Shown piece after piece: positions 13,793 to 22,606 of a stretch of 42,931 nt of DNA (the first letter of the stretch is position 1; each line of letters starts with the position of its first letter). The position numbers and the translations under genes were made by a program. The notes beneath the pieces were generated by a model, which saw nothing but the letters and a program-made list of their open reading frames with translations, did no database searches and was not told the origin of the DNA. The DNA comes from an uncultured Caulobacteraceae bacterium (GTDB lineage: Bacteria; Pseudomonadota; Alphaproteobacteria; Caulobacterales; Caulobacteraceae): positions 1 through 42,931 of the forward strand of contig CAMLKO010000001.1 of NCBI GenBank assembly GCA_946480495.1. The letters run 5' to 3'.

Positions 13793-14994
13793 TGGCCGCG
13801 CACGCACGCCTTGGTCCGTCCGGATATGATCGGTGGGGCTCCTGCCCGGCCTCGGTCGAACTGTGCGCTGCGCTCCCCGATAGTTCCTCCGAGTTCGCCG
13901 CCGAAGGCACGATGGCTCACGAGGTTCGGGCCATGTGCCTGGACTTCGGACTGGAGCCGCACGACTTCGTCGGTCATCCCTTCATCGTCGACGGGTTCAA
14001 GTTCGTCTGGACCGACGAGATGGCCGAGCACTTGCAGCCGGGGATCGACCGGGTGCGAAACCTTCCCGGCCGCATGGTCGTCGAGTATCGCGTGGATCTG
14101 GGACGTTGGCTGCCGGGGCAGTTCGGCACGCTTGATTGCGGCGTCGTCGGCGAACGCATGATCTACATCGACGACCTGAAGTTCGGCGCCGGCGTTCCGG
14201 TATCGGCGGTCAACAACGCCCAACTCCGCATCTACGCGCTGGGCTTCTGGGAAAACGTCGCCCGGCACGAGAGCGACGCCACCGACTTCCTGATTTCCAT
14301 CGACCAGCCGCGCACGGTTGGGGGCAGCAGCGAGTGGAAGGTCACGCTCGACGAGCTCCTGGCCTTCGGGGAAGAGGTGAGGGCGGCCGGCGAGGCGACC
14401 TATCTGCCGGACGCCCCGTTCGTCCCCGGCGAGAAACAATGCCAGTGGTGCGCCGGCGCCCGGCAGAACAAGTGCGCGGCGCACGCCGCCTTCATGCTGG
14501 ACCTGGTCGGCGCGAAGTTCGACGACCTCGACGGCCCGATCGACACTCCGCCGGTCCTGCCTGACGCGCTCACGCCCGAACGGCGCAGTTACGTCGTCCA
14601 GCACGCCAGCATGATTTCCGCCTGGCTGGACCGGCAGCACGACGCCACCCTGGCCGACGCCATCGCCGGGCGTCCGACGCCCAACCTGAAGGCCGTGCAA
14701 GGCCGCAAGGGGGATCGCCGCTGGACCGACGCAGACGCCGTCGAAAAGCTGCTCCTGCCGACTCTTGGCGACGAAACATTCACTAAAAAGTTGATATCTC
14801 CGGCACAAGTTGAGAAACTGGTGAAGCCGGGGAAGAAGCGGATCGGACATCCCGATCTGTGGAGCGACGCCCAGAAACTCTACACGCAGGACGACGGCAA
14901 GCCATGCCTGGTCCCGCTGACAGACGAACGGCCTGCTTTGCAGACGATCGACCAGAAGTTCGAAGAATTAGCCGAAGAAGACCCACTCATCTGA
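13792..14994 (+). CDS. DUF2800 protein, Cas4/AddB-like nuclease, 400 aa
   Basis: Start MAAHARLGPSGYDRW; the frame extends upstream but that part is shadow of the previous gene. The N-terminal MAHEVRA (TMAHE motif) and GTLDCGVVGERMIYIDDLKFG give the PD-(D/E)XK nuclease core (Asp, Asp and Lys). A Cys cluster CQWCAGARQNKC is the probable iron-sulphur site of Cas4-like exonucleases. It lies directly before the ssDNA-binding DUF2815 gene, the usual phage recombination pairing. The operator-like sequence at 14779 falls inside this gene. Confidence 0.85.
   Translation: MAAHARLGPSGYDRWGSCPASVELCAALPDSSSEFAAEGTMAHEVRAMCLDFGLEPHDFVGHPFIVDGFKFVWTDEMAEHLQPGIDRVRNLPGRMVVEYRVDLGRWLPGQFGTLDCGVVGERMIYIDDLKFGAGVPVSAVNNAQLRIYALGFWENVARHESDATDFLISIDQPRTVGGSSEWKVTLDELLAFGEEVRAAGEATYLPDAPFVPGEKQCQWCAGARQNKCAAHAAFMLDLVGAKFDDLDGPIDTPPVLPDALTPERRSYVVQHASMISAWLDRQHDATLADAIAGRPTPNLKAVQGRKGDRRWTDADAVEKLLLPTLGDETFTKKLISPAQVEKLVKPGKKRIGHPDLWSDAQKLYTQDDGKPCLVPLTDERPALQTIDQKFEELAEEDPLI
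14779..14795. promoter_or_regulatory. 17-bp operator-like sequence inside a gene, copy 7
   Basis: TTCACTAAAAAGTTGAT, close to consensus but inside the DUF2800 coding region, 213 bp before the DUF2815 start. An intragenic copy in the path of transcription fits a stoperator better than a promoter operator; it could also be chance. Confidence 0.45.
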
Positions 14995-15007
14995 AAGGAC
15001 TCCCGCC

Positions 15008-15655
15008 ATGGCGGATAATGCCAATATCGAACTCAAGTTGAAGGATGTTCGTCTTTCCTTTGCGGACATTTTCGACGCAAAGGCGTTCGGCGACGATCCC
15101 GACGCCAAGCCGCGCTTCAGCGCCAACTTCCTGATCCCCAAGGATACGCCGGAAGGCAAAGCACTGGTCGAGCAGATCAAGACCGCAATGAAGACCGTCA
15201 TCGCCACCAAGTGGCCGACCGACGCTCCGAAGCTGAAGGGCGACAAGCTCTGTCTGCGCGACGGTGAGCCGAAGGACGAGGACAGCGGCCAGCCGGAAGA
15301 ACTCTATGAGGGCTACGCGGGTCACTTCTTCCTGTCGGCCGCCTCCTCCGAGGACAAGCCCCCGGTCATCGTCGACAGTCGGAAGGGCGCCGATGGCAAG
15401 TTTCCGGTGCTGACCAAGGCGTCCGGCCGTCCCTACGCGGGCTGCTATGTGAACGCCGTCGTTCGCATCTGGGCCCAGGACAACAAGTGGGGCAAGCGGG
15501 TCAACGCCAGCCTCGAGGCGATCCAGTTCTTCCGCCACGGGGATGCGTTCAGCGGCGCCAAGCCGGTGGATGCCAATTCGGTGTTCGACGACGCGGGAGC
15601 CGACGACGACTTTGCGCCCGATTCGCCGGCCGGGGCTGATGACCTCCTCGGGTAA
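15008..15655 (+). CDS. DUF2815 single-stranded DNA-binding protein, 215 aa
   Basis: ATG with AAAGGA 9 nt upstream. LKLKDVRLSFADIFDAKAF at the start, then KPRFSANFLIPKD and GCYVNAVVRIWAQDNKWGKRVNA are the hallmark strands of the phage DUF2815 family, an OB-fold group regarded as SSB-like. The acidic C-terminal tail (DDDFAPDSPAGADDLLG) parallels SSB tips that recruit partner proteins. It follows the Cas4-like nuclease and precedes the polymerase. Confidence 0.85.
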   Translation: MADNANIELKLKDVRLSFADIFDAKAFGDDPDAKPRFSANFLIPKDTPEGKALVEQIKTAMKTVIATKWPTDAPKLKGDKLCLRDGEPKDEDSGQPEELYEGYAGHFFLSAASSEDKPPVIVDSRKGADGKFPVLTKASGRPYAGCYVNAVVRIWAQDNKWGKRVNASLEAIQFFRHGDAFSGAKPVDANSVFDDAGADDDFAPDSPAGADDLLG

Positions 15656-15839
15656 GCCGACCTCCACCAAGATCCCCATGCGCCGTCGTTTGCGCATGGG
15701 GAACCCGTCGTGGCGACTTCTCCAGGTCCTCAAGCGGGCCCGCTACCGAGCCGGTCGCCACCTCTGGGCCCGTCTGAACGGCAATCCGATCCATACGGTT
15801 GGTCGCGGCGCCAAGGTCCGGCTGCGGAAGGACTTCTGA
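15639..15839 (+). CDS. small basic protein, 66 aa
   Basis: ATG at 15639 overlaps the end of the DUF2815 gene by 17 nt; an internal ATG at 15678 (MRRRLRMGNPSWRLL) is an alternative start. The product is strongly basic (VLKRARYRAGRHLWARLNG, VGRGAKVRLRKDF), suggesting nucleic-acid contact. No family recognised. It ends 3 nt before the next gene. Confidence 0.5.
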   Translation: MTSSGKPTSTKIPMRRRLRMGNPSWRLLQVLKRARYRAGRHLWARLNGNPIHTVGRGAKVRLRKDF

Positions 15840-15842
15840 CCG

Positions 15843-16166
15843 ATGTGCCGAGCCCTGGCCCTGCTGCTGGCTGTCGTCTCGGTTTCCGCTGCTCAGCGGG
15901 GCCTGGTCAGCGACGCCGTGCCCCCTGAACGGTTCCAGGGGCCGGCGTCGGCTCAGATCGTCACCGCCTCCCAGATACAGACCAGCCTGACCTGCGACCA
16001 GATCATGGGCGAGCCGCCGCCCGGGGTCGTCTGGCGGGCCTGCCACATCAACGGCGGCCCGGTGTACGTCCCCAATCCGTGCGAATGGCCCGGCGAGCAG
16101 TTCGCCCACATCCTTTGCCACGAGATGGCCCACGTTCAGGGCTGGTCGGCCTACCATGAAGAGTAG
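15843..16166 (+). CDS. exported HExxH metallopeptidase-like protein, 107 aa
   Basis: A hydrophobic N-terminus (MCRALALLLAVVSVSAAQRG) reads as a signal peptide with an Ala-containing cleavage region. The C-terminus holds HILCHEMAHVQGWSAYH: HEMAH is a zinc-binding HExxH motif followed by a further His. Three more Cys could form disulphides in the periplasm. Short proteins ending in CHExxHxxGW followed by His recur in phages without assigned function; peptidase activity or simple metal binding are both open. It sits between the SSB-like gene and the DNA polymerase. Confidence 0.65.
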   Translation: MCRALALLLAVVSVSAAQRGLVSDAVPPERFQGPASAQIVTASQIQTSLTCDQIMGEPPPGVVWRACHINGGPVYVPNPCEWPGEQFAHILCHEMAHVQGWSAYHEE

Positions 16167-16172
16167 GTTGCT

Positions 16173-18011
16173 TTGAACAACGCAGTCGTCTTCGACATCG
16201 AAGTCTATCGCAACTACTTCCTCGCCGCCTTCAAGTCGGTCGAGACGGGGAAGGTGCTGACCTTCGAGAAGTCCGCCCAACACGCGCTCGACAGGCCGCA
16301 CCTGGAGCGCGTTCTGCGGCGCTACCTGACGGTCGGCTTCAACAGCCGTTCCTACGACCTGGTGATCGCGTGGATGGCCATCATGGGCCACCCCTGCGCC
16401 GACCTGAAGTCGGCCTCCGACAAGATCATCGTCGGCGGCATGCGCTGGTGGGAGATCGAGCGCGAGTTCGACGTCCGGGTGCCGCGGCTGAACCACATCG
16501 ACCTGATCGAGGTCGCGCCCGGCGACGGCAGCCTGAAAATCTACGGCGGCCGACTTCACGCCCCGCGCATGCAGGACCTGCCGATTGCGCCGGAAGCTAT
16601 CCTCACGCCCGACGAGATGGTCGCCCTGCGCAACTACTGCATCAACGACCTCGATACGACGGCGCTGCTGTTCAAGGACCTGAAGCCGCAACTCGAACTG
16701 CGCGCCGCCATGGGCGCCGAGTACGACGAGGATCTGCGCTCGAAGTCCGACGCGCAGATCGCCGAGGCGGTCATCAAGTCCCAGGTCAAGAAGCTCACCG
16801 GCTCGGCGCCGGAGCGGCCGGACATCAAGGCGGGGACCGAGTTCAGATACCAGCCGCCGCCCTACATCCGATTCAACGACTGGCGGCTGAAGGACCTGCT
16901 GGAGGACATCAAGGCGTCCCCCTTCATCGTCTCCAACACCGGCAAGATCGTTGAACCGCCGGCGCTGGAGAAGGCGCGGATCAAGATCGGAGAGTCGGTC
17001 TATCGGATGGGTATCGGGGGGCTCCACAGCTCCGAGCAGACGGTCGCCCACGTCGCCGACGACGATACCCTGCTGATCGACCGGGACGTTGCCTCCTACT
17101 ACCCACGCATCATCCTCAACCTGGGCCTGGCCCCGAAGCACATCGGGCCCAACTTCCTGACCGTCTATCAGCGGATCGTCGATCGACGCCTGAAGGCCAA
17201 GCAGGCGGGCAACAAGGTCGACGCCGAGAGCCTGAAGATCACCGTCAACGGCTCCTTCGGAAAGCTCGGCTCGCGCTGGTCGGCGCTCTACGCACCGGAC
17301 CTGATGATACAGGTGACGGTGACCGGGCAGCTCGCCCTGCTGATGCTGATCGAGATGATCGAGGACGCCGGCATACCCGTGGTCAGCGGAAACACGGACG
17401 GCGTCGTCATCAAATGCCCCGTCGCGCGCGAGGCGGACCTGCAGGCGATCGTCGCGCGCTGGGAGAACCTGACCCACTTCCAGACCGAGGAGACGCGCTA
17501 CAGCGGCCTCTATTCCCGCGACGTCAACAACTACGTCGCCGTGAAGACGAACGGCGAGACGAAGACCAAGGGCGCCTACGCGCCGCCCGGCCTTCAGAAG
17601 AACCCCACCAACCAGATTTGCGTCACCGCGGCCATCGCTCACATCACCAAGGGCACGCCGGTCGAGGAGACGATCCGCGCCTGCCGGGACGTGACGCAGT
17701 TCGTCACCGTGCGTGCGGTGAGGGGCGGGGCGCTGTGGGACGTCGCCTATCTCGGCAAAGCCGTCCGCTGGTATTACTCGCTGAACAACAATCGCTACAT
17801 CGAATACGTCACCAACGGGAACAAGGTAGCAAGAACAGACGGCGCGATGCCGTTGATGGACTTGCCCGAGAACTTTCCAGATGACGTCGATTACGGTTGG
17901 TACATCAAGGAAGCCAACGAAATCCTGCGGGACATCGGTTTCCAATACCGCCCACCTACCTACAAGAAGCGCTCCCTCAAGGCGCTGATACTTGCTGCGC
18001 TTCACTGGTAA
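16173..18011 (+). CDS. family B-like DNA polymerase, 612 aa
   Basis: TTG start (MNNAVVFDIEVYRNYF) with GTAGG upstream. The N-terminal exonuclease shows FDIEV (Exo I) and later HIDLIEV and YCINDLDTT regions. Polymerase motif A is DRDVASYYPR (about residue 304), motif B is KITVNGSFGKLGS (about 360), and motif C is GNTDGVVI (about 408), where NTDG replaces the cellular DTDS, as in some phage enzymes. At 612 residues it is a compact phage version. It would copy the genome with the primase-helicase; a long reverse-strand open frame here is a codon-bias shadow. Confidence 0.88.
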   Translation: MNNAVVFDIEVYRNYFLAAFKSVETGKVLTFEKSAQHALDRPHLERVLRRYLTVGFNSRSYDLVIAWMAIMGHPCADLKSASDKIIVGGMRWWEIEREFDVRVPRLNHIDLIEVAPGDGSLKIYGGRLHAPRMQDLPIAPEAILTPDEMVALRNYCINDLDTTALLFKDLKPQLELRAAMGAEYDEDLRSKSDAQIAEAVIKSQVKKLTGSAPERPDIKAGTEFRYQPPPYIRFNDWRLKDLLEDIKASPFIVSNTGKIVEPPALEKARIKIGESVYRMGIGGLHSSEQTVAHVADDDTLLIDRDVASYYPRIILNLGLAPKHIGPNFLTVYQRIVDRRLKAKQAGNKVDAESLKITVNGSFGKLGSRWSALYAPDLMIQVTVTGQLALLMLIEMIEDAGIPVVSGNTDGVVIKCPVAREADLQAIVARWENLTHFQTEETRYSGLYSRDVNNYVAVKTNGETKTKGAYAPPGLQKNPTNQICVTAAIAHITKGTPVEETIRACRDVTQFVTVRAVRGGALWDVAYLGKAVRWYYSLNNNRYIEYVTNGNKVARTDGAMPLMDLPENFPDDVDYGWYIKEANEILRDIGFQYRPPTYKKRSLKALILAALHW

Positions 18012-18028
18012 TTCACCAAACAGGAGAC
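18012..18028. promoter_or_regulatory. 17-bp operator fused to ribosome site, copy 8
   Basis: TTCACCAAACAGGAGAC. The right arm AGGAGA is the ribosome site 7 nt before the ATG at 18036. Extra half-sites TTCACT lie at 18001 and 18030. Confidence 0.5.
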
Positions 18029-18035
18029 GTTCACT

Positions 18036-18314
18036 ATGCGCGAGAGCGTAATCGAGGATGCGGTCGTCAAGCACGCCGAGGCGACCGGCTGGATCAGCCG
18101 GAAGATGACTTATGTCGGCCGCCACGGCTGCCGGGACCGGGACTTCTACGGCTTCGGCAAGGTCGTGATGATCGAGCTCAAGCGGCCCGGTCAGAACCCC
18201 CGCCCTCACCAGGAGCGCGAGCGCCTGCGCCTGCGCGACAAGGGTATCACGATCCATGTGATCGACGACGTGAAGAGGGGCTGCGACCTCCTTGACCGAC
18301 TCGCCGCGGCCTAA
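18036..18314 (+). CDS. VRR-NUC domain nuclease, 92 aa
   Basis: A stand-alone VRR-NUC protein of the PD-(D/E)XK superfamily. After an amphipathic helix (ESVIEDAVVKHAEATGW), the active-site order is GCRDRDFYGFGKVVMIELKRPG: Asp in DRDF, then ELK. The tail LRDKGITIHVIDDVKRGCDLL is the usual last strand and helix. Such proteins are structure-specific nucleases beside SNF2 helicases in phages, exactly as here, where the helicase start overlaps its end by 23 nt. Confidence 0.88.
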   Translation: MRESVIEDAVVKHAEATGWISRKMTYVGRHGCRDRDFYGFGKVVMIELKRPGQNPRPHQERERLRLRDKGITIHVIDDVKRGCDLLDRLAAA

Positions 18315-19863
18315 GTCTGACCTGCGGTCCTATCAGCGCGTCTTCATCGAACTGCTGAAGCGCCCCTGGTCGACCGACAAGTCCAAGCGCCTGCCCGGCG
18401 TGATCCTGGCGCTCGACATGGGCGCCGGGAAGACCAGTGCGGTGCTGACCGCCTTACGCGATCTCCTCGACGAGGTTGTCATCCGGAAGGTCCTCGTGGT
18501 CTCGGGCCTGCTGGTCGCCAAGACGGTGTGGCCTGACGAGATCGACGGCTGGGAGCATCTGAGGGCGACCACCTACACCGTGATCCGCGCGGAGGACGAC
18601 GAGCCCGAGGTGGTCGCGGCTGAACGCGCCGAACGCCAGTTGATGCGCGACCTGGGCGCTGACACCAAACTCGCCCAGAAGGACGCCGGCAAGGCAGGCA
18701 TCGCGGCCAAAGACCGCCTTCGCGGTCAGCGGGCGTTGGAAGACACGGAGATCCATCTGATCAACAAGGAGATGCTCCCTTGGCTGTGGGAGTTCTTCGG
18801 CTTCGGTCGCAACTGGCCCTACGATGTGATCGTCATCGACGACGCCTCCCTCCACAAGTCCGGCAAGCAACGCAGCAAGGGGAAGGTCTCGGACGGGAAG
18901 AAGGCGAGGGCGCCGCTATCCAGATTCGGCATCCTCGCCCGGGCCCGCAAACACGTCGACGCGACCATCTACATGACCGGAACCCCGTCGCCGAACGGTC
19001 TGATCAACCTGTGGGGCCTTGGTTACCTCATCGACCTCGGCGAGCGCCTTGGGACCGCCAGGACGGCCTTCGAGCGGCGCTGGTTCAACAGCGATCGTTA
19101 CAGCTTCAGGATCGAACCCAAACCCAACGCGGAAGCCGAGATCACCGGGGCGCTGAAGGACATCATGTTCAGCCTCGATCCGGCTGACTACCCGCAGCTC
19201 CCGCCCGTGGTCATGAACAAGGTGATGGTCCAATTGCCAGTGCCGGCGCTGGCCGAATACCGGAAGTTCAGGAAGACCCTGGTCTCGGAAGCCTATGACG
19301 TCGAAGCGGTCTCCCGCGGCGTGCTGACAAACAAGCTCCTGCAGTTCGCCAACGGCAGCATGTATCAGGAGGACGGCAATGATATCTGGATTCACGACGC
19401 CAAGCTGGAAGGGCTCGAGCGGATCGTCGAGGAGACGGCCGGCGAGCCGCTGTTGATCGCCTACAGCTTCAGGTTCGACTTCGACCGCATCCGTCGCAAA
19501 TACCCGAAAGCGGTCGTTCTCAACGAAGAGGACCCTCGGGAGACGGTGAAGCGCTGGAACCGGGGTGAGATCGACAAACTACTGGCCCACCCACTGTCGG
19601 CCGCCCACGGCTTGAACATGCAGTACGGCGGGCATCACCTGGTCTGGTACGGTCTGACGCCGGACCTCGAACTCTATCTCCAGTTCAACAAGCGTCTCGC
19701 GCGTCCGGGCCAGACGAAGCCCGTCTTCAACCACCTCATTCTGGCGGCCGGCACGGACGATGAGACCATCCTGCCGCTCTACCTCGATCCCAAGAAGGCG
19801 ACCCAGGACAGGGTGCTTGACGCGGTTAGAATCAGTGTCCTTGGGAACGAAACTTGCATCTGA
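18292..19863 (+). CDS. SNF2-type DEAD/DEAH helicase, 523 aa
   Basis: TTG start (MTDSPRPKSDLRSYQ) inside the end of the nuclease gene. Motif Q-like RSYQRVFIELL, Walker A LDMGAGKTSAV (about residues 41-50), motif II VIDDAS (about 181, an Asp-Asp variant of DEAH), motif III MTGTPSPNG (about 228) and motif VI NKRLARPGQTKPV (about 465) define an SF2 helicase of the SNF2/phage branch. It likely remodels or translocates on replication or recombination intermediates with the VRR-NUC nuclease. It ends the replication operon. Confidence 0.88.
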   Translation: MTDSPRPKSDLRSYQRVFIELLKRPWSTDKSKRLPGVILALDMGAGKTSAVLTALRDLLDEVVIRKVLVVSGLLVAKTVWPDEIDGWEHLRATTYTVIRAEDDEPEVVAAERAERQLMRDLGADTKLAQKDAGKAGIAAKDRLRGQRALEDTEIHLINKEMLPWLWEFFGFGRNWPYDVIVIDDASLHKSGKQRSKGKVSDGKKARAPLSRFGILARARKHVDATIYMTGTPSPNGLINLWGLGYLIDLGERLGTARTAFERRWFNSDRYSFRIEPKPNAEAEITGALKDIMFSLDPADYPQLPPVVMNKVMVQLPVPALAEYRKFRKTLVSEAYDVEAVSRGVLTNKLLQFANGSMYQEDGNDIWIHDAKLEGLERIVEETAGEPLLIAYSFRFDFDRIRRKYPKAVVLNEEDPRETVKRWNRGEIDKLLAHPLSAAHGLNMQYGGHHLVWYGLTPDLELYLQFNKRLARPGQTKPVFNHLILAAGTDDETILPLYLDPKKATQDRVLDAVRISVLGNETCI

Positions 19864-19882
19864 TTCGTTCGTGGCATATATG
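19854..19882 (+). promoter_or_regulatory. candidate promoter of the HTH repressor gene
   Basis: TTGCAT (19854-19859), 17 nt, TATATG (19877-19882). The operator at 19882-19898 starts on the last base of the -10 and would cover the transcription start, the expected layout for autoregulation. The surrounding DNA is clearly richer in AT than the flanking genes. Confidence 0.5.
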
Positions 19883-19898
19883 TCAATAATAAGTTGAC
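19882..19898. promoter_or_regulatory. 17-bp palindromic operator, copy 9
   Basis: GTCAATAATAAGTTGAC, the most symmetric copy: with two further bases on each side the arms ATGTCAA and TTGACAT pair perfectly over 21 bp. Confidence 0.65.
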
Positions 19899-20035
19899 AT
19901 GATGGGTTACGAGCGAGGCTGAAGTGAGAGGTAGTTTTACAAGCGATCAGTGCATAGACTCCCGCGATGGCAACGGGGTGGAGGATGCTTTTTCGCGTCC
20001 TTCTGAACGGAGAACGTGGGGCGATGTTAACTCAA

Positions 20036-20754
20036 TGAGTGACGATCGAGGGACTACCAAATACGTAGTAAGAGACGCCGCGTTCGCGCGCAGATTGAAG
20101 AAGTCGATTGAAGGCTGTGCCGACGCACCTGAGTATAATCGAGGGCAACGAACGTGGTTGCAACAACGCTTTAAGGACAAATTTGGCAAAGAACTGACGC
20201 TAGAGAGTCTTCGGCGTTGGTTCGAAGGGTATGCGCGTCCTCGACCGGACACGATGAGGAAGCTTGCTGAAATCCTTGGTGTTGACGAATCTTGGTTGTC
20301 GCTCGGGATCGAAGTGGACATTGACCCTCGTGCGCGGCGAGCTAGGACGCTTGCCGCCGAGGGGGCAGTGAACGTCGTCGCCGGCTTCATCCAGCTCGCA
20401 GGCGGACATCCCGCGTATCCCAGGTTCGACGACCAACGGGCAATCGACGACGACATCGACCTCTATGTCATTATCCGCGGCGCTCAGTATAACGTCCACG
20501 TCGCCCTGGCTCGGGGGGAAGGGGACAATCTGAAGTTCGTCATTCCGTCGACCTACGAGAATTTGATGGTCATCGGACTGATTCCCACCTCGCCCCTATG
20601 CTGTGACGCGATCGAACTGCCCTCCGAATTGATCGCCGAGCACGGGAAACGGAGAAACGTCCATCTCGAGATCGAGATAAAGCGCAAGGGCGACAACTAC
20701 GTCACGGGCGCGACGGCATGGCCGAAGATCGAGCGATTCGACCAACGCCTCTGA
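20036..20754 (+). CDS. HTH transcriptional regulator, candidate phage repressor, 239 aa
   Basis: Starts MSDDRGTTKYVVRD; an upstream in-frame GTG at 19924 is less likely. Residues about 15-80 form an XRE-like HTH (FARRLKKSIEG, TLESLRRWFEGYARPRPDTMRKLAEILGV in two pieces, ending in DESWLSLG). The C-terminal 150 residues are a separate beta-rich domain (LYVIIRGAQYNVHVALARG, KFVIPSTYENLMVIGLIP) without the Ser-Lys signature of LexA/CI autoproteases, so induction would not be by the usual self-cleavage. Its own promoter is overlapped by the best operator, making it the prime candidate for the protein that binds all copies. Confidence 0.75.
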
Positions 20755-20768
20755 TCACCAGGGAGATT

Positions 20769-20785
20769 GTCACTATTTAGTTGAA
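20769..20785. promoter_or_regulatory. 17-bp palindromic operator, copy 10, over a -35 box
   Basis: GTCACTATTTAGTTGAA. TTGAAT (20781-20786), 17 nt, TACGTT (20804-20809) is a candidate promoter for the methyltransferase gene. Confidence 0.55.
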
Positions 20786-20833
20786 TATCGTAGTTGCGAC
20801 CGTTACGTTGGATGCTCACTCGGGAGCTCCAAC

Positions 20834-22606
20834 GTGGCGGCGTACTACAACGAGATCGACCCGTATGCCGCCGACTGGCTCCGCAACCTGATCTCTGCCG
20901 GCGTGATCGCGCCCGGAGACGTAGACCAGCGGGACGTTCGCGATGTCACACCAGGCGATCTCGCCGGCTACACCCAATGCCATTTCTTCGCCGGGATCGG
21001 CGTCTGGAGCTACGCCCTTCGCCGCGCCGGCTGGCCTGACGATCGTCAGGTCTGGACCGGAAGCTGCCCTTGCCAGCCTTTCTCCGCGGCAGGCAAAGGA
21101 GAGGGGTTTGATGACGAGCGGCACCTATGGCCGTACTGGCATCACCTCATCCGCATCTGCCGCCCTGGCAACGTCTTTGGCGAGCAGGTCGCGTCGAAGG
21201 ACGGCCTTAACTGGCTCGACCTTGTACACGCTGACATGGAAGGAGAGGGTTACGCCTTCGGGGCGCAGGATCGCTGCTCTGCGGGCGTCGGGGCGCCGCA
21301 CATCCGACAAAGACTCTACTTCGCCGGAACCCTTGCAGACGGGCTGGCCGACGCCGCACGGCAGCAGCAGCACCGGAGCGGGCACGCAAGGCCGGCAGGG
21401 TGGGAACAACATCCAAACGGAAGCCCAACTGGCCGGCTGGACGACGACGACGACGAGGGACTGGAAGGACTCGCCGGGCATGGCGACGGAGCGCCCGGAC
21501 GGCCGCTCGAGACTGGATCAGTTGCCTCGACAGGCAGCGATGGCGGGCTGGCCGTCCCCGACGACACCGAGCGGGGGCCAGACCGTGCCACCTGGAACCT
21601 CATCGACGGGCCAGACGCCGGACGGCCGGAAGATGCAGGTCACCTTGGCCCTGGTGGCGGATGCGGCGGGCTGGCCGACGCCAACGTCTCAGGATTGTGC
21701 TCGGGGCAACGGAACGATCCGTCCGCACGACACAGGCATCCCGCTACCCCAACGAGCGGCAATGGCGGGCTGGCCGACCACGCGGGCGGCGGACGGGGAG
21801 AAGAACGTCCGGACGCTCGAGGGCTCGCTGGCGGAGATCGAACGCAAGGGCTCGCCGCAGGATCTAGCAGCAGCAGCAATCTGCGGCCCGGCCCGACTAA
21901 CGGCTTCTGGGGAGCTGCTGACTGGCTCTTTTGCCGAGATGGAAAGTGGCGGCCAGTTAGACCCGGCGCACAGCAGATGGTTGATGGCTCTACCGGAAGT
22001 TTGGGACCGCTGCGCGCCGAGGAAATCGCATCCGTCGAGGTCTCGGTCGACCAGTGGGCGCAGCGACATCAAAGAGACGCAACCGAAGCCGTGCGGAACC
22101 TGTGGGACCTTCTTTCAAAGGAAGAGGATGAGCAACGGCCGGATGGAGGATTTGACAGCGTACGGGAAGCGCCGTTTCTGCTCGCTTTCCTGCGCCAACT
22201 CACAGACCAAGGGTGGCGATTCCCGATCGGCGATGAACGTACAAGCTCGGAAGCATCTCGGAGAGCAGTGCGAGTTCTGCGGTACGACGAGCAGCCTTGT
22301 TATTCATCACGTCAACGAGGACTGGACGAACAACTCGAGGGGGAACCTGCAGACCCTCTGCGACTCCTGTCACAAATCCTGGCACATCACACAGAGGTAT
22401 GCTGGGGTCAGTCCGGCTGGCAGAATGTTGGTTCGTTTCCCCTCGTTAAAGGGGCAATCGACAGGGTCGGAAGGCTCAGAGCCTACGGCAACGCGATCGA
22501 CGCGGAAAACGCCAGCGACTTCATCTCGACCTTCCTTGAATCAGAGGCTGAAGGCCACGTTGATACTCTATGCACTCGCCGCCTGATGGACGACCTGGTC
22601 GGTTAG
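20834..22606 (+). CDS. C5 cytosine DNA methyltransferase, 590 aa
   Basis: GTG start with GGGAG upstream. Motif [11 protein letters not shown] (residues 50-59), motif [11 protein letters not shown] with catalytic Cys80, motif VI FGEQVA (115-120), motif [14 protein letters not shown] (154-163) and motif [13 protein letters not shown] near the C-terminus. Between VIII and X is a long variable region with repeated GLAD segments that would hold target recognition. It transfers a methyl group to cytosine C5, probably protecting phage DNA from restriction. For 1.6 kb the same DNA is open in the +1 frame and encodes another recognisable protein. The stop overlaps the ubiA stop on the opposite strand by 2 nt. 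Confidence 0.85.
   Translation: MAAYYNEIDPYAADWLRNLISAGVIAPGDVDQRDVRDVTPGDLAGYTQCHFFAGIGVWSYALRRAGWPDDRQVWTGSCPCQPFSAAGKGEGFDDERHLWPYWHHLIRICRPGNVFGEQVASKDGLNWLDLVHADMEGEGYAFGAQDRCSAGVGAPHIRQRLYFAGTLADGLADAARQQQHRSGHARPAGWEQHPNGSPTGRLDDDDDEGLEGLAGHGDGAPGRPLETGSVASTGSDGGLAVPDDTERGPDRATWNLIDGPDAGRPEDAGHLGPGGGCGGLADANVSGLCSGQRNDPSARHRHPATPTSGNGGLADHAGGGRGEERPDARGLAGGDRTQGLAAGSSSSSNLRPGPTNGFWGAADWLFCRDGKWRPVRPGAQQMVDGSTGSLGPLRAEEIASVEVSVDQWAQRHQRDATEAVRNLWDLLSKEEDEQRPDGGFDSVREAPFLLAFLRQLTDQGWRFPIGDERTSSEASRRAVRVLRYDEQPCYSSRQRGLDEQLEGEPADPLRLLSQILAHHTEVCWGQSGWQNVGSFPLVKGAIDRVGRLRAYGNAIDAENASDFISTFLESEAEGHVDTLCTRRLMDDLVG
20943..22586 (+). CDS. overprinted repeat protein with C-terminal HNH domain, 547 aa
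   Basis: Nested entirely inside the methyltransferase gene in the +1 frame. N-terminal part [20 protein letters not shown] and [17 protein letters not shown]; middle with five AGW units ([19 protein letters not shown] and others); then [19 protein letters not shown] and [12 protein letters not shown], a layout I recall from many environmental phage proteins of unknown function. Residues about 443-481 form an HNH nuclease: [26 protein letters not shown], preceded by another Cys4 cluster (CGTC, CSLSC). Preservation of a zinc HNH fold argues that the frame is translated. No ribosome site is obvious; start and expression are uncertain. Confidence 0.6.
   Translation: MSHQAISPATPNAISSPGSASGATPFAAPAGLTIVRSGPEAALASLSPRQAKERGLMTSGTYGRTGITSSASAALATSLASRSRRRTALTGSTLYTLTWKERVTPSGRRIAALRASGRRTSDKDSTSPEPLQTGWPTPHGSSSTGAGTQGRQGGNNIQTEAQLAGWTTTTTRDWKDSPGMATERPDGRSRLDQLPRQAAMAGWPSPTTPSGGQTVPPGTSSTGQTPDGRKMQVTLALVADAAGWPTPTSQDCARGNGTIRPHDTGIPLPQRAAMAGWPTTRAADGEKNVRTLEGSLAEIERKGSPQDLAAAAICGPARLTASGELLTGSFAEMESGGQLDPAHSRWLMALPEVWDRCAPRKSHPSRSRSTSGRSDIKETQPKPCGTCGTFFQRKRMSNGRMEDLTAYGKRRFCSLSCANSQTKGGDSRSAMNVQARKHLGEQCEFCGTTSSLVIHHVNEDWTNNSRGNLQTLCDSCHKSWHITQRYAGVSPAGRMLVRFPSLKGQSTGSEGSEPTATRSTRKTPATSSRPSLNQRLKATLILYALAA

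Noticed and set aside
13486..14850. Long minus-strand open frame (454 codons)
   Set aside because: Antisense of the diphosphohydrolase and DUF2800 genes; no ribosome site and no domain.
12768..18011. 2-aminoadenine (Z-DNA genome) pathway
   Set aside because: HD and dATP/dGTP hydrolases are present but no PurZ is in the window and the polymerase is family B-like, so the set is incomplete.
15549..18257. Very long minus-strand open frame (902 codons)
   Set aside because: Shadow of the DNA polymerase and neighbours caused by high-GC codon bias; the sequence is low-complexity Arg/Asp/Val-rich and has no family features.
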